NCBI GenBank assembly: GCA_902794395.1
Contig: CADBHB010000014.1
Location: 1-58,248 of the forward strand
Length of the DNA stretch: 58,248 bases
Direction of reading: 5' to 3'
From: an uncultured Ruminococcus sp.
Lineage (GTDB): Bacteria; Bacillota; Clostridia; Oscillospirales; Acutalibacteraceae
Shown here: piece after piece, positions 26,743-35,374 of the stretch
How positions within the stretch are numbered: position 1 is the first letter of the stretch
How the letters are laid out: each line of letters begins with the position of its first letter
Made by a program: the position numbers and the translations under genes
Notes under the pieces: model-generated
Databases searched by the model: none
Seen by the model: only the letters and a program-made list of their open reading frames with translations
What the model was told of the DNA's origin: nothing

Positions 26743-27630
26743 TTAAAAACACGCTTTGTCGCCCGACTTTATGAAGGTGGGCGGACAAAACAGCAGCAGA
26801 GCCACATCGTCGTTGCCCGCAAATGCGCGGGGGGCGATTTTTTTGTTGACCGCCACGCTGCGCACCTCAAACGAGCCCTTGCTGGCGTTGTCCTCGCCCA
26901 GGATGTAGATGGTATCGCCCGCAGCCACGCTGCCGGTCTGCACCTCTCCTATTATGGCGGTGCCGTAGTCCTCAATGGCTACAAAATTGCTGATGGGCAT
27001 GACGAACGAAAACATATCCCTTTCCCGGTCGGGCTGCGCTCTGCGCGCGTTGCTCTGTTTGGGTGCAGAGGGTTGTATCTTTTCGTTTATCAGGGCGATT
27101 GCCTTGTGGAGCTCCTTTTCCTTGTCCGCCTTGCCGAATTTGAACGCCTGACCGTTTTTCATGGTAAGCACCATGGCGGGCATTTGCAGGGTGTAGGGCG
27201 AATAGACGCAGGAGGCGATCTCGGCTATGGGGAACACCTCTGCCGCTCCCGCGCGTTCGCCGCGACCTTTTTGCGCGTCGCCGAAGGACGCGCCGACAGA
27301 GCTGCCTATACGTCTGTGAAATTCCAAGCGGTCGGGGAAAATAAGTATCCTGCCGGTCGCTTGGGTTATTCCGGTACGGCTGTCGCCCATATATTTGTTT
27401 ATGATGGGCAGGGTCATAAGGGGATTGTCCCTGAGATCGGCGTTCTCTTTGTTGAAAAACGGCTTGCCGCAGCCAATGCAGAACTGCGCGTCCTCGTCGG
27501 CGCGCATACCGCAAAAGCAGCAGAAAACAGTGTTGTCCGCGGGCGACGGCGCCTTTGCCAGCCGCTTTCCGCATTGTTTGCAAAAGTTGGTTCCGTCGGG
27601 ATTAACGGCGCCGCAGCCGGTGCATTTCAT
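26743..27630 (-). CDS. Double zinc-ribbon protein with PH-like and EF-Tu domain-2-like parts
   Basis: A 295-residue cytoplasmic protein, last gene of the Hsp70-HerA operon (55 bases after the HerA gene). Residues 3-20 (CTGC...CKQC) and 37-54 (CCFC...CIGC) are two zinc ribbons. Residues about 90-185 (TGRILIFPDRLEFHRRIG, EIASCVYSP, MVLTMKNGQAFKFGK) resemble a GRAM/PH-like fold. Residues about 205-285 (YGTAIIGEVQTGSVAAGDTIYI, then VRSVAVNKKIAPRAFAGND) resemble the domain-2 beta barrel of translation GTPases, compare [16 protein letters not shown] in the EF-Tu here; no GTPase domain is present. Fold calls are by eye. Function unknown; an adaptor role is plausible. Confidence 0.6.
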   Translation of the reverse strand: MKCTGCGAVNPDGTNFCKQCGKRLAKAPSPADNTVFCCFCGMRADEDAQFCIGCGKPFFNKENADLRDNPLMTLPIINKYMGDSRTGITQATGRILIFPDRLEFHRRIGSSVGASFGDAQKGRGERAGAAEVFPIAEIASCVYSPYTLQMPAMVLTMKNGQAFKFGKADKEKELHKAIALINEKIQPSAPKQSNARRAQPDRERDMFSFVMPISNFVAIEDYGTAIIGEVQTGSVAAGDTIYILGEDNASKGSFEVRSVAVNKKIAPRAFAGNDDVALLLFCPPTFIKSGDKACF

Positions 27631-27685
27631 CCCAAAGCCTCCCTTTTATCTTGGTAGTACGGCGTCGGGCGACGCCGTTTTAATA

Positions 27686-30346
27686 TCATATGTCGGTTTT
27701 CTTCATGTGTATCCACGCCGCCGCGTCGTCGCGGTCGCCGAAAATAATGGCGTTGCCGGGGAACAGTGAGGGTATCAGCGCCTTTTGCTCGTGGCGCAGG
27801 GCGGCGCTTGCCGCCATGACCTCCGCGTCGTCGGGCGAGGCGAGTCGGTGGATTATCTTGTAGTTTGTGTTCTTTATGGCGTCGGGTATCAGGCGGGTGG
27901 GGTACTGGTCGACTATCATCAGACCCTCGCCGTAGCTGCGTATCTCCGACAGCATATTGGTAAAGAGGTCGGCAACGACCTTTTGGGGGTTGTTTGCCGA
28001 GGCGCCCTCCGGCTTTAGCAGTACGTTGTGCGCCTCCTCGATCAGCGTTAGGTGGAGCAGCTTGTTTTCCTGCGCCAGTTTGCGGTAGTCGGCGTCGTTG
28101 GCGTATTTTGACTTGCGGTACTCATACAGCGACAGCAGCAGCACCGACATTATCAGCGCCTTGTCGCGCGCGGCGGAGATGCCGCTGATGTTTATTACGG
28201 TGGGGTGGTCAAACAGCTCGCTGTAGTCGGTGGAGAAGGGCACGTTTAGCAGCTTGCCGCGGGTGCCGCGGATGAGGTACTGGAAGCGTGTTTCCAGACA
28301 GGTGGCTAGGTTGGAGCGCACCTTTTCCTCGTAGTTTTTCTCCTCCATAACGCGCTTGCTCATTGAGGACAGCGACGAGAGCAGCGGATACATCCTCTGC
28401 TGTTCCATCGGGTGACCGTCGGTGAAATCCTTTTTGTACGCCGCGGTGTACAGCGCGTAGATGGTTTCGTCGATCAGCACGGGCAAAATATCCTCGGACG
28501 GCAGGCTGGCGTTCATAAGCGCTATCAGGTTTTCACAGCGCGAGGTCATGTCCACCTTGGCGCCCTTTACCGCCGCCGGCTGGAAGGGCGACAGCCTAAG
28601 CTGCCCCAGCTTTACGCCGTCTATCTCCGTGGTGCCCGGCATATAGATGCGGAAGCGCTTTTCCTCGGGGAGTATCTTGTTCATCTTCATCGCCCAGCGC
28701 ACCCAGTCGTCCTTGGCAGGCTCGATGATAAGCGAGGGTATGTCCTTTTCGAGTATCTCGGTGATAACGCGTTTGCAGGAGCAGGATTTGCCCGAGCCGG
28801 TGGAGCCTACCACCAGCGCGTGGCGCACGAGATCGTTGTGGTTGATATGGTAACCCGCGTTTTGCTCGACGCCCATGTTGACGATATTTCCCAGCCTGAT
28901 GGATTCACCCTCCACCACGGGCGGGTTGTTTGCGAAGCGCACCGCCGACTTTACAAAGCGCAGTCCGGGCGCGTCGTTTTGCGGCAGAGAGGTAGCCAGC
29001 GCAAATTCCTTGGTGTTCATAGGGGTGCTGAGATACTGGTAGTTCTTTCCGAAAATGTGCCATATGGTAGACTCGGTCATGCCCGGAGCCTTGTCGTTGA
29101 ATATCGGTATAAGGTCAAAGTAGTCCTTTACTATCTCCAGCGCGCCCGACTTCGGCTTGAGCACATGCAGGCGGATCGGCTCGACATAGGTGGTCTTGCC
29201 GGAATAGATGGAGCGCAGCATGCCGTTTACGGTGTTGACGTCCTTTTTGTCCTTGCCCAGCACATAGATGCCCACGTTCCAGTAGCCCAGGTTCCTGCCC
29301 TCTTTCATGCGTTCGATGTGGGTCTCGGTGAGTTGCTCGGCGTACTGCGCGAACTTGTCCAGATAGGTGGAGTTGACCGCCATGGCGTTGGTTTCGCTGA
29401 TGGTCTTGCCCGAGGTGCCCATTATTGCGCCGGCGGCGCAGAAGGCGAGTCCGAGGATGGGACCCAGGATGGGCATTATGATGGAAGCGCCGCCGCGCAG
29501 CGCGGTGGAAAAGGCGTTGGACGCCATGCCTACGCCGCTGCCCAGCATTGAGCCGCCCGCCGCGCCCATAGCCTTTTCTTTGGTCTCGCCCTTGGTTTCG
29601 GTTTCGGTGGCGGTGCGCTGCACAAAGGTGTGTATCTCGCTGCCCAGTGTGCGCATGCGGTTCATAATGTCGGTGGTGTCGCTGTCGGATATGGGATCGC
29701 CGATTATCAGCAGGTTGTAGTCGCGCTCCTGCCCGCCCTTTCCGCGGATGCCGAAGGCTAGCGGGTCAAGGGTCTGCAGCACACCCGGGCGGTCGCCGTT
29801 GAAAAACGACGGCAGACCGGTGACCGCGCCTATGGACGAGCAGGCGTCCAGACTCATTTTCAGATAGGCGCGCTCGAGGTCGCTGAGTTTTTTGAGCTCG
29901 ATGCCGGGCATAGAGCCGGAGGTGGCCTCCTCTACCTGTTCTATCGCGTCCTGAGCGTTGAAGAACTCGTTTTGAGAGCGCACGCCGAGGTACAGCCCCG
30001 TTTGACCGCCCTTGCGCTGCAAAAGGAAATAAAAGCGGTAGCCCCACTCGTGCATGGAGGACAGCACGCCCTGCCAGCGGTCAAACAGGTTGTAGTCGGA
30101 AACGTTGTCGGGGCTGACGGGAAGGCGCGTTATTTTCAGCCAGGTTATGTCGAGGATGGGCTTTTCCTCGTCCAGATAAAAGCTGTCGCGCGCGCTCATT
30201 TCTTCCAGCGTGCTGCGCTCGATGACTTTGTCGAGCAGCTCGTGGAATTGGTTGTCGGGCACCTTTAGCGGATTGGGTATCTTTAGATTATCGCTGTTGA
30301 TGCCGGACGCCAGATCGCGCAGCGTTAAATTTCTTTGTTCAGGCAT
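27686..30346 (-). CDS. HerA/VirB4-like ATPase with central hydrophobic segment
   Basis: An 886-residue ATPase, fourth gene of the operon. Residues 1-240 are unrecognised. A Gly/Ala-rich hydrophobic segment (about 284-311, IIMPILGPILGLAFCAAGAI) could insert in or contact the membrane. Residues 355-400 (YWNVGIYVLGKDKKDVNTV) look like the N-terminal domain of VirB4/HerA-type conjugation ATPases. The motor has Walker A GSTGSGKS (514-521), Walker B LTLIEEAH (766-773), and a late IVDQYPTRLIPDAIKNTNYK segment typical of HerA-FtsK hexamers. Members pump DNA or drive secretion; no relaxase or nuclease is adjacent. Start ATG has a GGAAAG site nearby. Confidence 0.72.
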   Translation of the reverse strand: MPEQRNLTLRDLASGINSDNLKIPNPLKVPDNQFHELLDKVIERSTLEEMSARDSFYLDEEKPILDITWLKITRLPVSPDNVSDYNLFDRWQGVLSSMHEWGYRFYFLLQRKGGQTGLYLGVRSQNEFFNAQDAIEQVEEATSGSMPGIELKKLSDLERAYLKMSLDACSSIGAVTGLPSFFNGDRPGVLQTLDPLAFGIRGKGGQERDYNLLIIGDPISDSDTTDIMNRMRTLGSEIHTFVQRTATETETKGETKEKAMGAAGGSMLGSGVGMASNAFSTALRGGASIIMPILGPILGLAFCAAGAIMGTSGKTISETNAMAVNSTYLDKFAQYAEQLTETHIERMKEGRNLGYWNVGIYVLGKDKKDVNTVNGMLRSIYSGKTTYVEPIRLHVLKPKSGALEIVKDYFDLIPIFNDKAPGMTESTIWHIFGKNYQYLSTPMNTKEFALATSLPQNDAPGLRFVKSAVRFANNPPVVEGESIRLGNIVNMGVEQNAGYHINHNDLVRHALVVGSTGSGKSCSCKRVITEILEKDIPSLIIEPAKDDWVRWAMKMNKILPEEKRFRIYMPGTTEIDGVKLGQLRLSPFQPAAVKGAKVDMTSRCENLIALMNASLPSEDILPVLIDETIYALYTAAYKKDFTDGHPMEQQRMYPLLSSLSSMSKRVMEEKNYEEKVRSNLATCLETRFQYLIRGTRGKLLNVPFSTDYSELFDHPTVINISGISAARDKALIMSVLLLSLYEYRKSKYANDADYRKLAQENKLLHLTLIEEAHNVLLKPEGASANNPQKVVADLFTNMLSEIRSYGEGLMIVDQYPTRLIPDAIKNTNYKIIHRLASPDDAEVMAASAALRHEQKALIPSLFPGNAIIFGDRDDAAAWIHMKKTDI

Positions 30347-30367
30347 AAGGCTTTCCTTTCTGCGGGA

Positions 30368-30895
30368 TCATTCCATACAGGTCGCACAGAAGGCAGGGTA
30401 CAGCGCTTCGTAAAACGGCTTGAGCGAGGGCTCGAGCATTTTTGACAGCAGCGCGCGGAACTCTTTTAGCTTTGCAGCGGGGTACTCGCCGCCTTCTATC
30501 ATCGCGGCGGCAAAGCTGTCGTACATCTCATACAGCTCCGCCTGCTTCTCCTTGTATTCTGTCTTTCCCAGGTCCTTTATGCTGTCGTGGCGGAACAAGC
30601 CTACGGGCTTGCTGAAGTCCGCCTCGGCAAACAGTTTATTTTCTTTGAGGTCCTCGAAGGCGGTTATTACGCCGTCCTTTACGGAATAGGTGACCAAATA
30701 GCGGATGGGATATACCTCTGTCTTATCCTTTATGCCCGTCACCTTGTATTTCAAATACGGTATCACCGCGCAAACTCTGGCGTTTTTTACGGTGAGTATA
30801 GGGTAGCCGTTGGTGTAGCCGAGCGGCATTGAAAGCATGATATTGCTGTTTTTGATTTCCTGAATGATCTCATTCATCTTTTTGTATTCAGACAT
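30368..30895 (-). CDS. Small protein of unknown function in the Hsp70-HerA operon
   Basis: A 175-residue, apparently soluble protein starting MSEYKKMNEIIQEIKNSNI. I start at ATG 30895 because GGAGGAAG lies four bases upstream; longer readings overlap the previous gene. The first 90 residues look like a beta-rich domain (PILTVKNARVCAVIPYLKYKV, YPIRYLVTYSV), and the rest is helical with many Lys and Glu (YKEKQAELYEMYDSFAAAMIEGG), ending in CATCME. I do not recognise a family. It lies 22 bases after the protease gene and 21 before the ATPase gene, so it is surely part of the operon; an adaptor or immunity-like role is only a guess. Confidence 0.65.
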   Translation of the reverse strand: MSEYKKMNEIIQEIKNSNIMLSMPLGYTNGYPILTVKNARVCAVIPYLKYKVTGIKDKTEVYPIRYLVTYSVKDGVITAFEDLKENKLFAEADFSKPVGLFRHDSIKDLGKTEYKEKQAELYEMYDSFAAAMIEGGEYPAAKLKEFRALLSKMLEPSLKPFYEALYPAFCATCME

Positions 30896-30917
30896 AACTT
30901 CCTCCTGCTTTGAGAGA

Positions 30918-32567
30918 TTAGCCGCAGATGACAGCCAGGTTGTTGCTGTCATCCCACGCGTCGACGAATTCGTCCAGAGGCACCATTGCGCCCTTACCGT
31001 TGACATGGCCGGAATCGTTTAGTATCACCATCGGGTGTTCGGGGTCGCTGCGGTCGATGCCTACTACCTCCACCGCGTGGTTGGCGCCGTCGTTGGGCAC
31101 GTAAACATCGTCGTTCTCGCCCGCGCCGTATTCTTCGGCGTCCACCGCGACTATCACGCGCTTGCCGTCCTGAAGCGCGGACTCTATTTCGTTCATGTCG
31201 CAGCCGGTTTTAAGCTCGTTGGGTATGCCGTAGGCGTCGAGTATCTTGTTCATATCCTCGGGTCTGGTGCCGTATGCCTCGTCAAACCAGCCGCGCTCTG
31301 AGGCGTACGCCGCCACGTCGTCGATGTCCAGCTCAACGCCTGTCATCTCCTCGATAACGAACATCTGCGAGTACACCGCGCAGCGGTTGGTGTCGCCCTG
31401 ATATTCCCAAAGCTCCAAAGCCTTTTCGGGGTCGCCTGTGACCGCCTTGGGATCGCAGTTCTCGGGGTTAAAGGTCTTTAACTCATAATACATATCGCCG
31501 CGGTCGGGGTCGCTGATGTCCTGTTCGCTCACCAGCTCAGCCTCACCTGTGTAGGCGTCTATCTTGAATACCTGCTGAAGGTCGTATCTGCCGTCGTTGT
31601 CAAAATCGGTGCAGATCAGCTTGGCGTCTACATAGCCGTCGCCGTCGATGTCGCAGGTTTCGATGTAATAGCTCTCCTTGACGCCGTCGCCGTCGACATC
31701 GGAGGTGGTGCGGAACACGCCGTAATCGTCCATGCCGTCGCGGTTCATGTCGAAGTACTGCTCGGTGTAGCTGTCGCCGGTGCTGTCCTTTGTAGTCGGA
31801 GCGCTGTCTTTTCCGTCGTCCGCGGAAACGGGGGTCGCGTCGCCGCCGTTATCGGAGGCTTTGCGGCTCATTTCGGCTTTTTCCTCCGCGTCGCGGTTCT
31901 TCATCATCTCAACATAATCGGCGTCGTCGGTGTCGCCGTAGTCTTCGTCATAGCCATCGTCATTACCGAAGGGCTTGACAGCGGAATCAACTATCTGTTT
32001 GCCGTCCGCGTCGGAGCTTACCTCGCGCCAGTCGCCAAGCTCGGGGTCGAAAATATAGGATTCGGCAGGAGTAAAACCTTTCTCGGAAAAGCCGGAGGCG
32101 TCGGTCGATTTTTCCTGTACCTGTATCGCGTCGGCATAGCCGTCGCCGTCAAGGTCAACGCGCACCGTGCGGTGGGTGGGGTTCAGCTCGCCCGCGCTGT
32201 CGGAGCCGCTTTCAAAGAAGAACTCCTCCTCGCGGTCGGCTACGCCGTCGCCGTTGACGTCGGTGCGGTAAAGCACGCCGTCGACAACGCCGTTTTCGGA
32301 GTGGCTTAGCTCAAGCGTCTCATAAATGCCGTCGCCGTCAACGTCGAGCAGGCGGGAGGTTATCCCGTTTTCGTCGGTCTGGTAGTCGGTGGCGGTGACT
32401 CCGTCGGGCAGCTCACTGCCCTCCTTGCCGAACAATTCCGCCGCCGGGTTCTCGTATCGCTCGGAAACGCTTTCGTAGCCTTCCGGGTCTTTGTCATACT
32501 CCGAGGCTGCGTCGCAGGCTGCGTCGTTCTGCATTTCGACGTCGCTTTCAAAATAATCGTAGCTCAT
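30918..32567 (-). CDS. Calcium-motif repeat protein with C39/papain-like protease domain
   Basis: A 549-residue, strongly acidic protein with no signal peptide or membrane segment. About seven DxDGDG-type loops (LDVDGDGIYE near 75, TDVNGDGVAD 103, VDLDGDGYAD 138, FDMNRDGMDD 273, SDVDGDGVKE 289, CDIDGDGYVD 305, TDFDNDGRYD 321) resemble calcium-binding EF-hand/thrombospondin-3 loops. The C-terminal 170 residues form a cysteine-protease fold of the C39-like type: Gln390 and Cys396 in YQGDTNRCAVYSQ, His498 in NHAVEVVGID and Asn517/Asp518 in VILNDSG. Calcium loops normally act outside the cell, which is odd for a protein without a leader. It is second in the operon, 15 bases after the Hsp70-like gene. 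Confidence 0.72.
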   Translation of the reverse strand: MSYDYFESDVEMQNDAACDAASEYDKDPEGYESVSERYENPAAELFGKEGSELPDGVTATDYQTDENGITSRLLDVDGDGIYETLELSHSENGVVDGVLYRTDVNGDGVADREEEFFFESGSDSAGELNPTHRTVRVDLDGDGYADAIQVQEKSTDASGFSEKGFTPAESYIFDPELGDWREVSSDADGKQIVDSAVKPFGNDDGYDEDYGDTDDADYVEMMKNRDAEEKAEMSRKASDNGGDATPVSADDGKDSAPTTKDSTGDSYTEQYFDMNRDGMDDYGVFRTTSDVDGDGVKESYYIETCDIDGDGYVDAKLICTDFDNDGRYDLQQVFKIDAYTGEAELVSEQDISDPDRGDMYYELKTFNPENCDPKAVTGDPEKALELWEYQGDTNRCAVYSQMFVIEEMTGVELDIDDVAAYASERGWFDEAYGTRPEDMNKILDAYGIPNELKTGCDMNEIESALQDGKRVIVAVDAEEYGAGENDDVYVPNDGANHAVEVVGIDRSDPEHPMVILNDSGHVNGKGAMVPLDEFVDAWDDSNNLAVICG

Positions 32568-32582
32568 GGTTTTCCTCCTTGG

Positions 32583-34373
32583 TCATATATGTTTTTTTAA
32601 ATATCTCTGCAGTCGCTTGAGATAGTCCATACACATTTTGGTGCATTGGCGGTTGGTAGGCAAAACTATGCTGTCAACCGCTATTTTGTCGGCGTTCCAG
32701 CCCGTGTAGCGTATATGGCTGTTCAAAAACGCCTCCCAGGGGATGCAGCCGTTAGACATCCGCGATTCAAAGTAGATGCCGTAGGCGGACACCGCGAAGC
32801 CGTTTGAGGAGCCCAGGCTCTTTTTGGCGCAGAAGCAGAGGTCGTTGCGCTTGTCATTGAAGAACGGCTTTTCGCGGAAGGATTCGCGGCAGGGCGGGTT
32901 GGAATAGAATATCGAGATATACTTTTCCATTTCCGCAGTTATCTGGAAATTGAAGCGGGCGGTGAAGTCGAGGACGTCGCCGTAGAGGTCGCCGCTCTCT
33001 GTTTCGGAATACTGCTGGGTGAAGAAGTCGCGGTTGGGCTTTACGTTGTACAGGTACTTCACCCACGAGCTGTCGATCACCGCTTTGGGCTTTTTGAGGT
33101 TGAAGGAGGACAGCAGGCGGTTGTACACCAAGCCCAGCGCCACTGTCGCCTGGGGATTGGGTATCTGGAATATGCGGGCGCTGTCCGAGCGCACCCGCTG
33201 CAGGGCGGGATGGTCAAGCCCCTTCATGGTGCCGTTGACTATGTCCTTCGAGAAATACCACGAGCTGTGTCCGCCTGCCAATATTACCAGGTCAAGCCCC
33301 TTTTCCTTGAAGTCCTCGTCCGTTGCGCAGGCTTTTTCTATGCAGCCGCGCAGCAGGTATATGTAGTCGCCCAGCTGCACCTCGAGCAGCTTTTCAAAGG
33401 AAGCGCGGTCCAGCGGCGGGAACTTGGTGCCCGATACGCCGGGATAGGCGCGCACAAAGCCGCAGGTGGTCACGGGCTTGTTGCTGTTGATGTTTACCGA
33501 AACGTTGTTTTCCTTCCACAGCTTTACGTTGTTGCCGGTGCGCACCATCATCGAAGCCATTTCCTGAAGCTCGTCGGGCAGGACGTCGCGCAGGTAGCCC
33601 TCCACATAATCGGTCAGCACCTCGTCTATCTCTCTGCCGCCGAAGGTGGGGTCCTCGGGGCTCAGCGGCCAGTTGGTCACTATGTCAACGTTCAGCGAGT
33701 CGGCGGTCAGCCTGCCGTCGCTCGAGTCAAAGCTGTATTTGCACAGCGCCAGGTCAGTGGTGCCCGCGCCCATGTCCACCAGCAGCAGGTAGCCGGGGCG
33801 GTCGGCGGCAAAGATGCCGGCGGCGCAGAATTTATCGAAGTTGCGGCTGATTACGGTGGAGATAGCCGCGGTGGCCTCGTCCATGCCCCTCACGTTTTCA
33901 AAGCCCGCCTCGGCGGCTGCCTGTATCATAAACGCGGCGGTGCCCTCCTGCCATTTTACGGGGTAGGAGATTATGGTTTCCACCGCGTCGTCTTCGTCGC
34001 CCAGCTGGTTTAGCTGCTGCTCGTAGACGCTGTAGAGATACTTGAACAGCACCGACACCAGCTCGCGCGCTTTTTCGCGCTCCTCTTTTTCGGGGCTTTC
34101 AAGGTCCATTTTGAAATTGCGGTATATGGTGGCGCCCTCCATCTCCTCGTTGGCTATGCGCCCGAAGTCGTAGGTGCCGTCGCTGTTTTCGCGGATGACG
34201 GACATAAGGTTGCCCTTCGATTCGCCGTGCTCAAAGGCTACGGGTATATAGTTGAAGCTGTCCTCGGTCGGGTTGTCGGGGTCGTACCGCTTGACGTTCA
34301 TGTAGGTGGAAGAGGTACCGAAGTCGATCCCGATGACGCGAAGCATATTCTTTGAGTTATCGCCGCGGCTCAC
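32583..34373 (-). CDS. Hsp70/actin-fold ATPase with atypical C-terminus
   Basis: A 596-residue protein, first gene of the operon. Phosphate loop 1 is IGIDFGTSST (14-23), loop 2 LLVDMGAGTTDLAL (about 197-210) and the adenosine loop LVILAGGHSSWYF (about 362-374), so the Hsp70/actin nucleotide fold is intact. No DnaK-type substrate-binding domain or EEVD tail follows. The last 90 residues (FAVSAYGIYFESR, then GCIPWEAFLNSHI) resemble a PH/GRAM-like strand pattern. I choose GTG 34373 because AAAGGAG lies eight bases away; an upstream in-frame ATG at 34391 would lack a ribosome site. It could be a chaperone-like regulator of the operon's machine. Confidence 0.78.
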   Translation of the reverse strand: MSRGDNSKNMLRVIGIDFGTSSTYMNVKRYDPDNPTEDSFNYIPVAFEHGESKGNLMSVIRENSDGTYDFGRIANEEMEGATIYRNFKMDLESPEKEEREKARELVSVLFKYLYSVYEQQLNQLGDEDDAVETIISYPVKWQEGTAAFMIQAAAEAGFENVRGMDEATAAISTVISRNFDKFCAAGIFAADRPGYLLLVDMGAGTTDLALCKYSFDSSDGRLTADSLNVDIVTNWPLSPEDPTFGGREIDEVLTDYVEGYLRDVLPDELQEMASMMVRTGNNVKLWKENNVSVNINSNKPVTTCGFVRAYPGVSGTKFPPLDRASFEKLLEVQLGDYIYLLRGCIEKACATDEDFKEKGLDLVILAGGHSSWYFSKDIVNGTMKGLDHPALQRVRSDSARIFQIPNPQATVALGLVYNRLLSSFNLKKPKAVIDSSWVKYLYNVKPNRDFFTQQYSETESGDLYGDVLDFTARFNFQITAEMEKYISIFYSNPPCRESFREKPFFNDKRNDLCFCAKKSLGSSNGFAVSAYGIYFESRMSNGCIPWEAFLNSHIRYTGWNADKIAVDSIVLPTNRQCTKMCMDYLKRLQRYLKKHI

Positions 34374-34454
34374 GCCCTCAGCTCCTTTCATGTATTTTTT
34401 GTGTAAAAACCGAAACGGACAAAAGCGTATTTCTGTCACACGTTTATATCTAGT

Positions 34455-34483
34455 ATTATATCACAGGCACTTAGGTAAATCAA
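34455..34483 (-). promoter_or_regulatory. Promoter of the Hsp70-protease-HerA operon
   Basis: Minus strand TTGATT (34483-34478), 17-bp spacer ending in TGA (extended -10), TATAAT (34460-34455). It gives a leader of about 75 bases before GTG 34373 and is the only strong promoter seen for the five genes. Confidence 0.7.
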
Positions 34484-34596
34484 TAAATTTTTCCCGCATA
34501 TCGGTATCTTTTTGTGATATTTGCTTGAATTTTGCCGTATTGGCTCGGCGAAAAACGCGCTCAGATCCTACTGTGCGGTCACTTGCCGATAGATTC

Positions 34597-34625
34597 TTGA
34601 CGTAAAAGCGAAAACGTGCTATACT
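34597..34625 (+). promoter_or_regulatory. Promoter of thrH
   Basis: TTGACG at 34597-34602, 17-bp spacer, TATACT at 34620-34625. Confidence 0.7.
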
Positions 34626-34664
34626 GTTTTGCGGAATAACGGCATACAGAAAGGAAGAATGAAC

Positions 34665-35264
34665 ATGGTTGTTACTTGCTTAGACCTCGAGGGCGTTTTG
34701 GTGCCCGAGATATGGATCGCTTTCGCGGAGGCGTCGGGTATCCCCGAGCTGAAAAAGACCACCCGCGACGAGCCGGATTATAACAAGCTTATGAATTACC
34801 GCCTGAGTATCCTCAAGGAGCACGGCCTCGGACTCAAGGAGATACAGGACGTTATCGCCACCATCGACCCCATGGAGGGCGCTAAGGAGTTTTTGGACGA
34901 GCTGCGCTCGCTCTGTCAGGTTATAATCATCAGCGACACCTTCTCGCAGTTTGCCGCTCCGCTGATGAAAAAGCTGGGCATGCCCACCATCTTCTGCAAC
35001 GAGCTGGTAGTTGGCGAAAACGGCGAGATCACCGGCTTTAAGATGCGCTGCGAAAAATCAAAGTACACCACCGTAAAGGCTTTGCAGTCCTGCGGCTTTG
35101 AGACCATCGCCTCGGGCGACAGCTACAACGATCTGGGTATGATAAACGCCAGCAAGGCGGGCTTTTTGTTCAAGAGCACCGAGAAGATTAAGGCGGACAA
35201 CCCCGATCTTCCCGCGTTTGAGACCTACGACGAGCTGCTCGGCGCCATCAAGGCTGCGCTTTAA
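34665..35264 (+). CDS. thrH: Phosphoserine phosphatase / homoserine phosphotransferase (ThrH)
   Basis: A 199-residue HAD-fold enzyme. CLDLEGVLVPEIWIAFAEASGI at the N-terminus, TTRDEPDYNKLMNYRLSIL, VIIISDTFSQFAAPLMKKLG and IASGDSYNDLGMI match the ThrH group, which dephosphorylates phosphoserine and can pass the phosphate to homoserine. It would link serine and threonine synthesis. I start at ATG 34665, nine bases after AAAGGA; ATG 34659 is only three bases from it. The gene is monocistronic with its own promoter and a terminator, and divergent from the Hsp70 operon. Confidence 0.92.
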   Translation: MVVTCLDLEGVLVPEIWIAFAEASGIPELKKTTRDEPDYNKLMNYRLSILKEHGLGLKEIQDVIATIDPMEGAKEFLDELRSLCQVIIISDTFSQFAAPLMKKLGMPTIFCNELVVGENGEITGFKMRCEKSKYTTVKALQSCGFETIASGDSYNDLGMINASKAGFLFKSTEKIKADNPDLPAFETYDELLGAIKAAL

Positions 35265-35299
35265 CAGGCAAAGAATAACCAACGGCGCTTTATGTGACA

Positions 35300-35352
35300 A
35301 AAACGCCCTGCTCCCGTCGGATGACCCGATGAGAGCGGGGCGTGTTTTTTTA
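35300..35352 (+). terminator. thrH terminator
   Basis: Long imperfect hairpin (ACGCCCTGCTC paired with GAGCGGGGCGT, inner TCGG/CCGA) followed by seven T. Confidence 0.75.
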
Positions 35353-35374
35353 GGCGCAAGGGCAAAAAGCCGAA

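Noticed and set aside
28412-29551. A 379-codon plus-strand frame within the HerA-like gene
   Set aside because: No motifs, no ribosome site in keeping with the start, and the HerA-like frame has clear Walker motifs on the other strand.
31035-31301. Plus-strand ORF inside the protease gene
   Set aside because: Shadow of the minus-strand C39-like frame, which has consistent catalytic residues.
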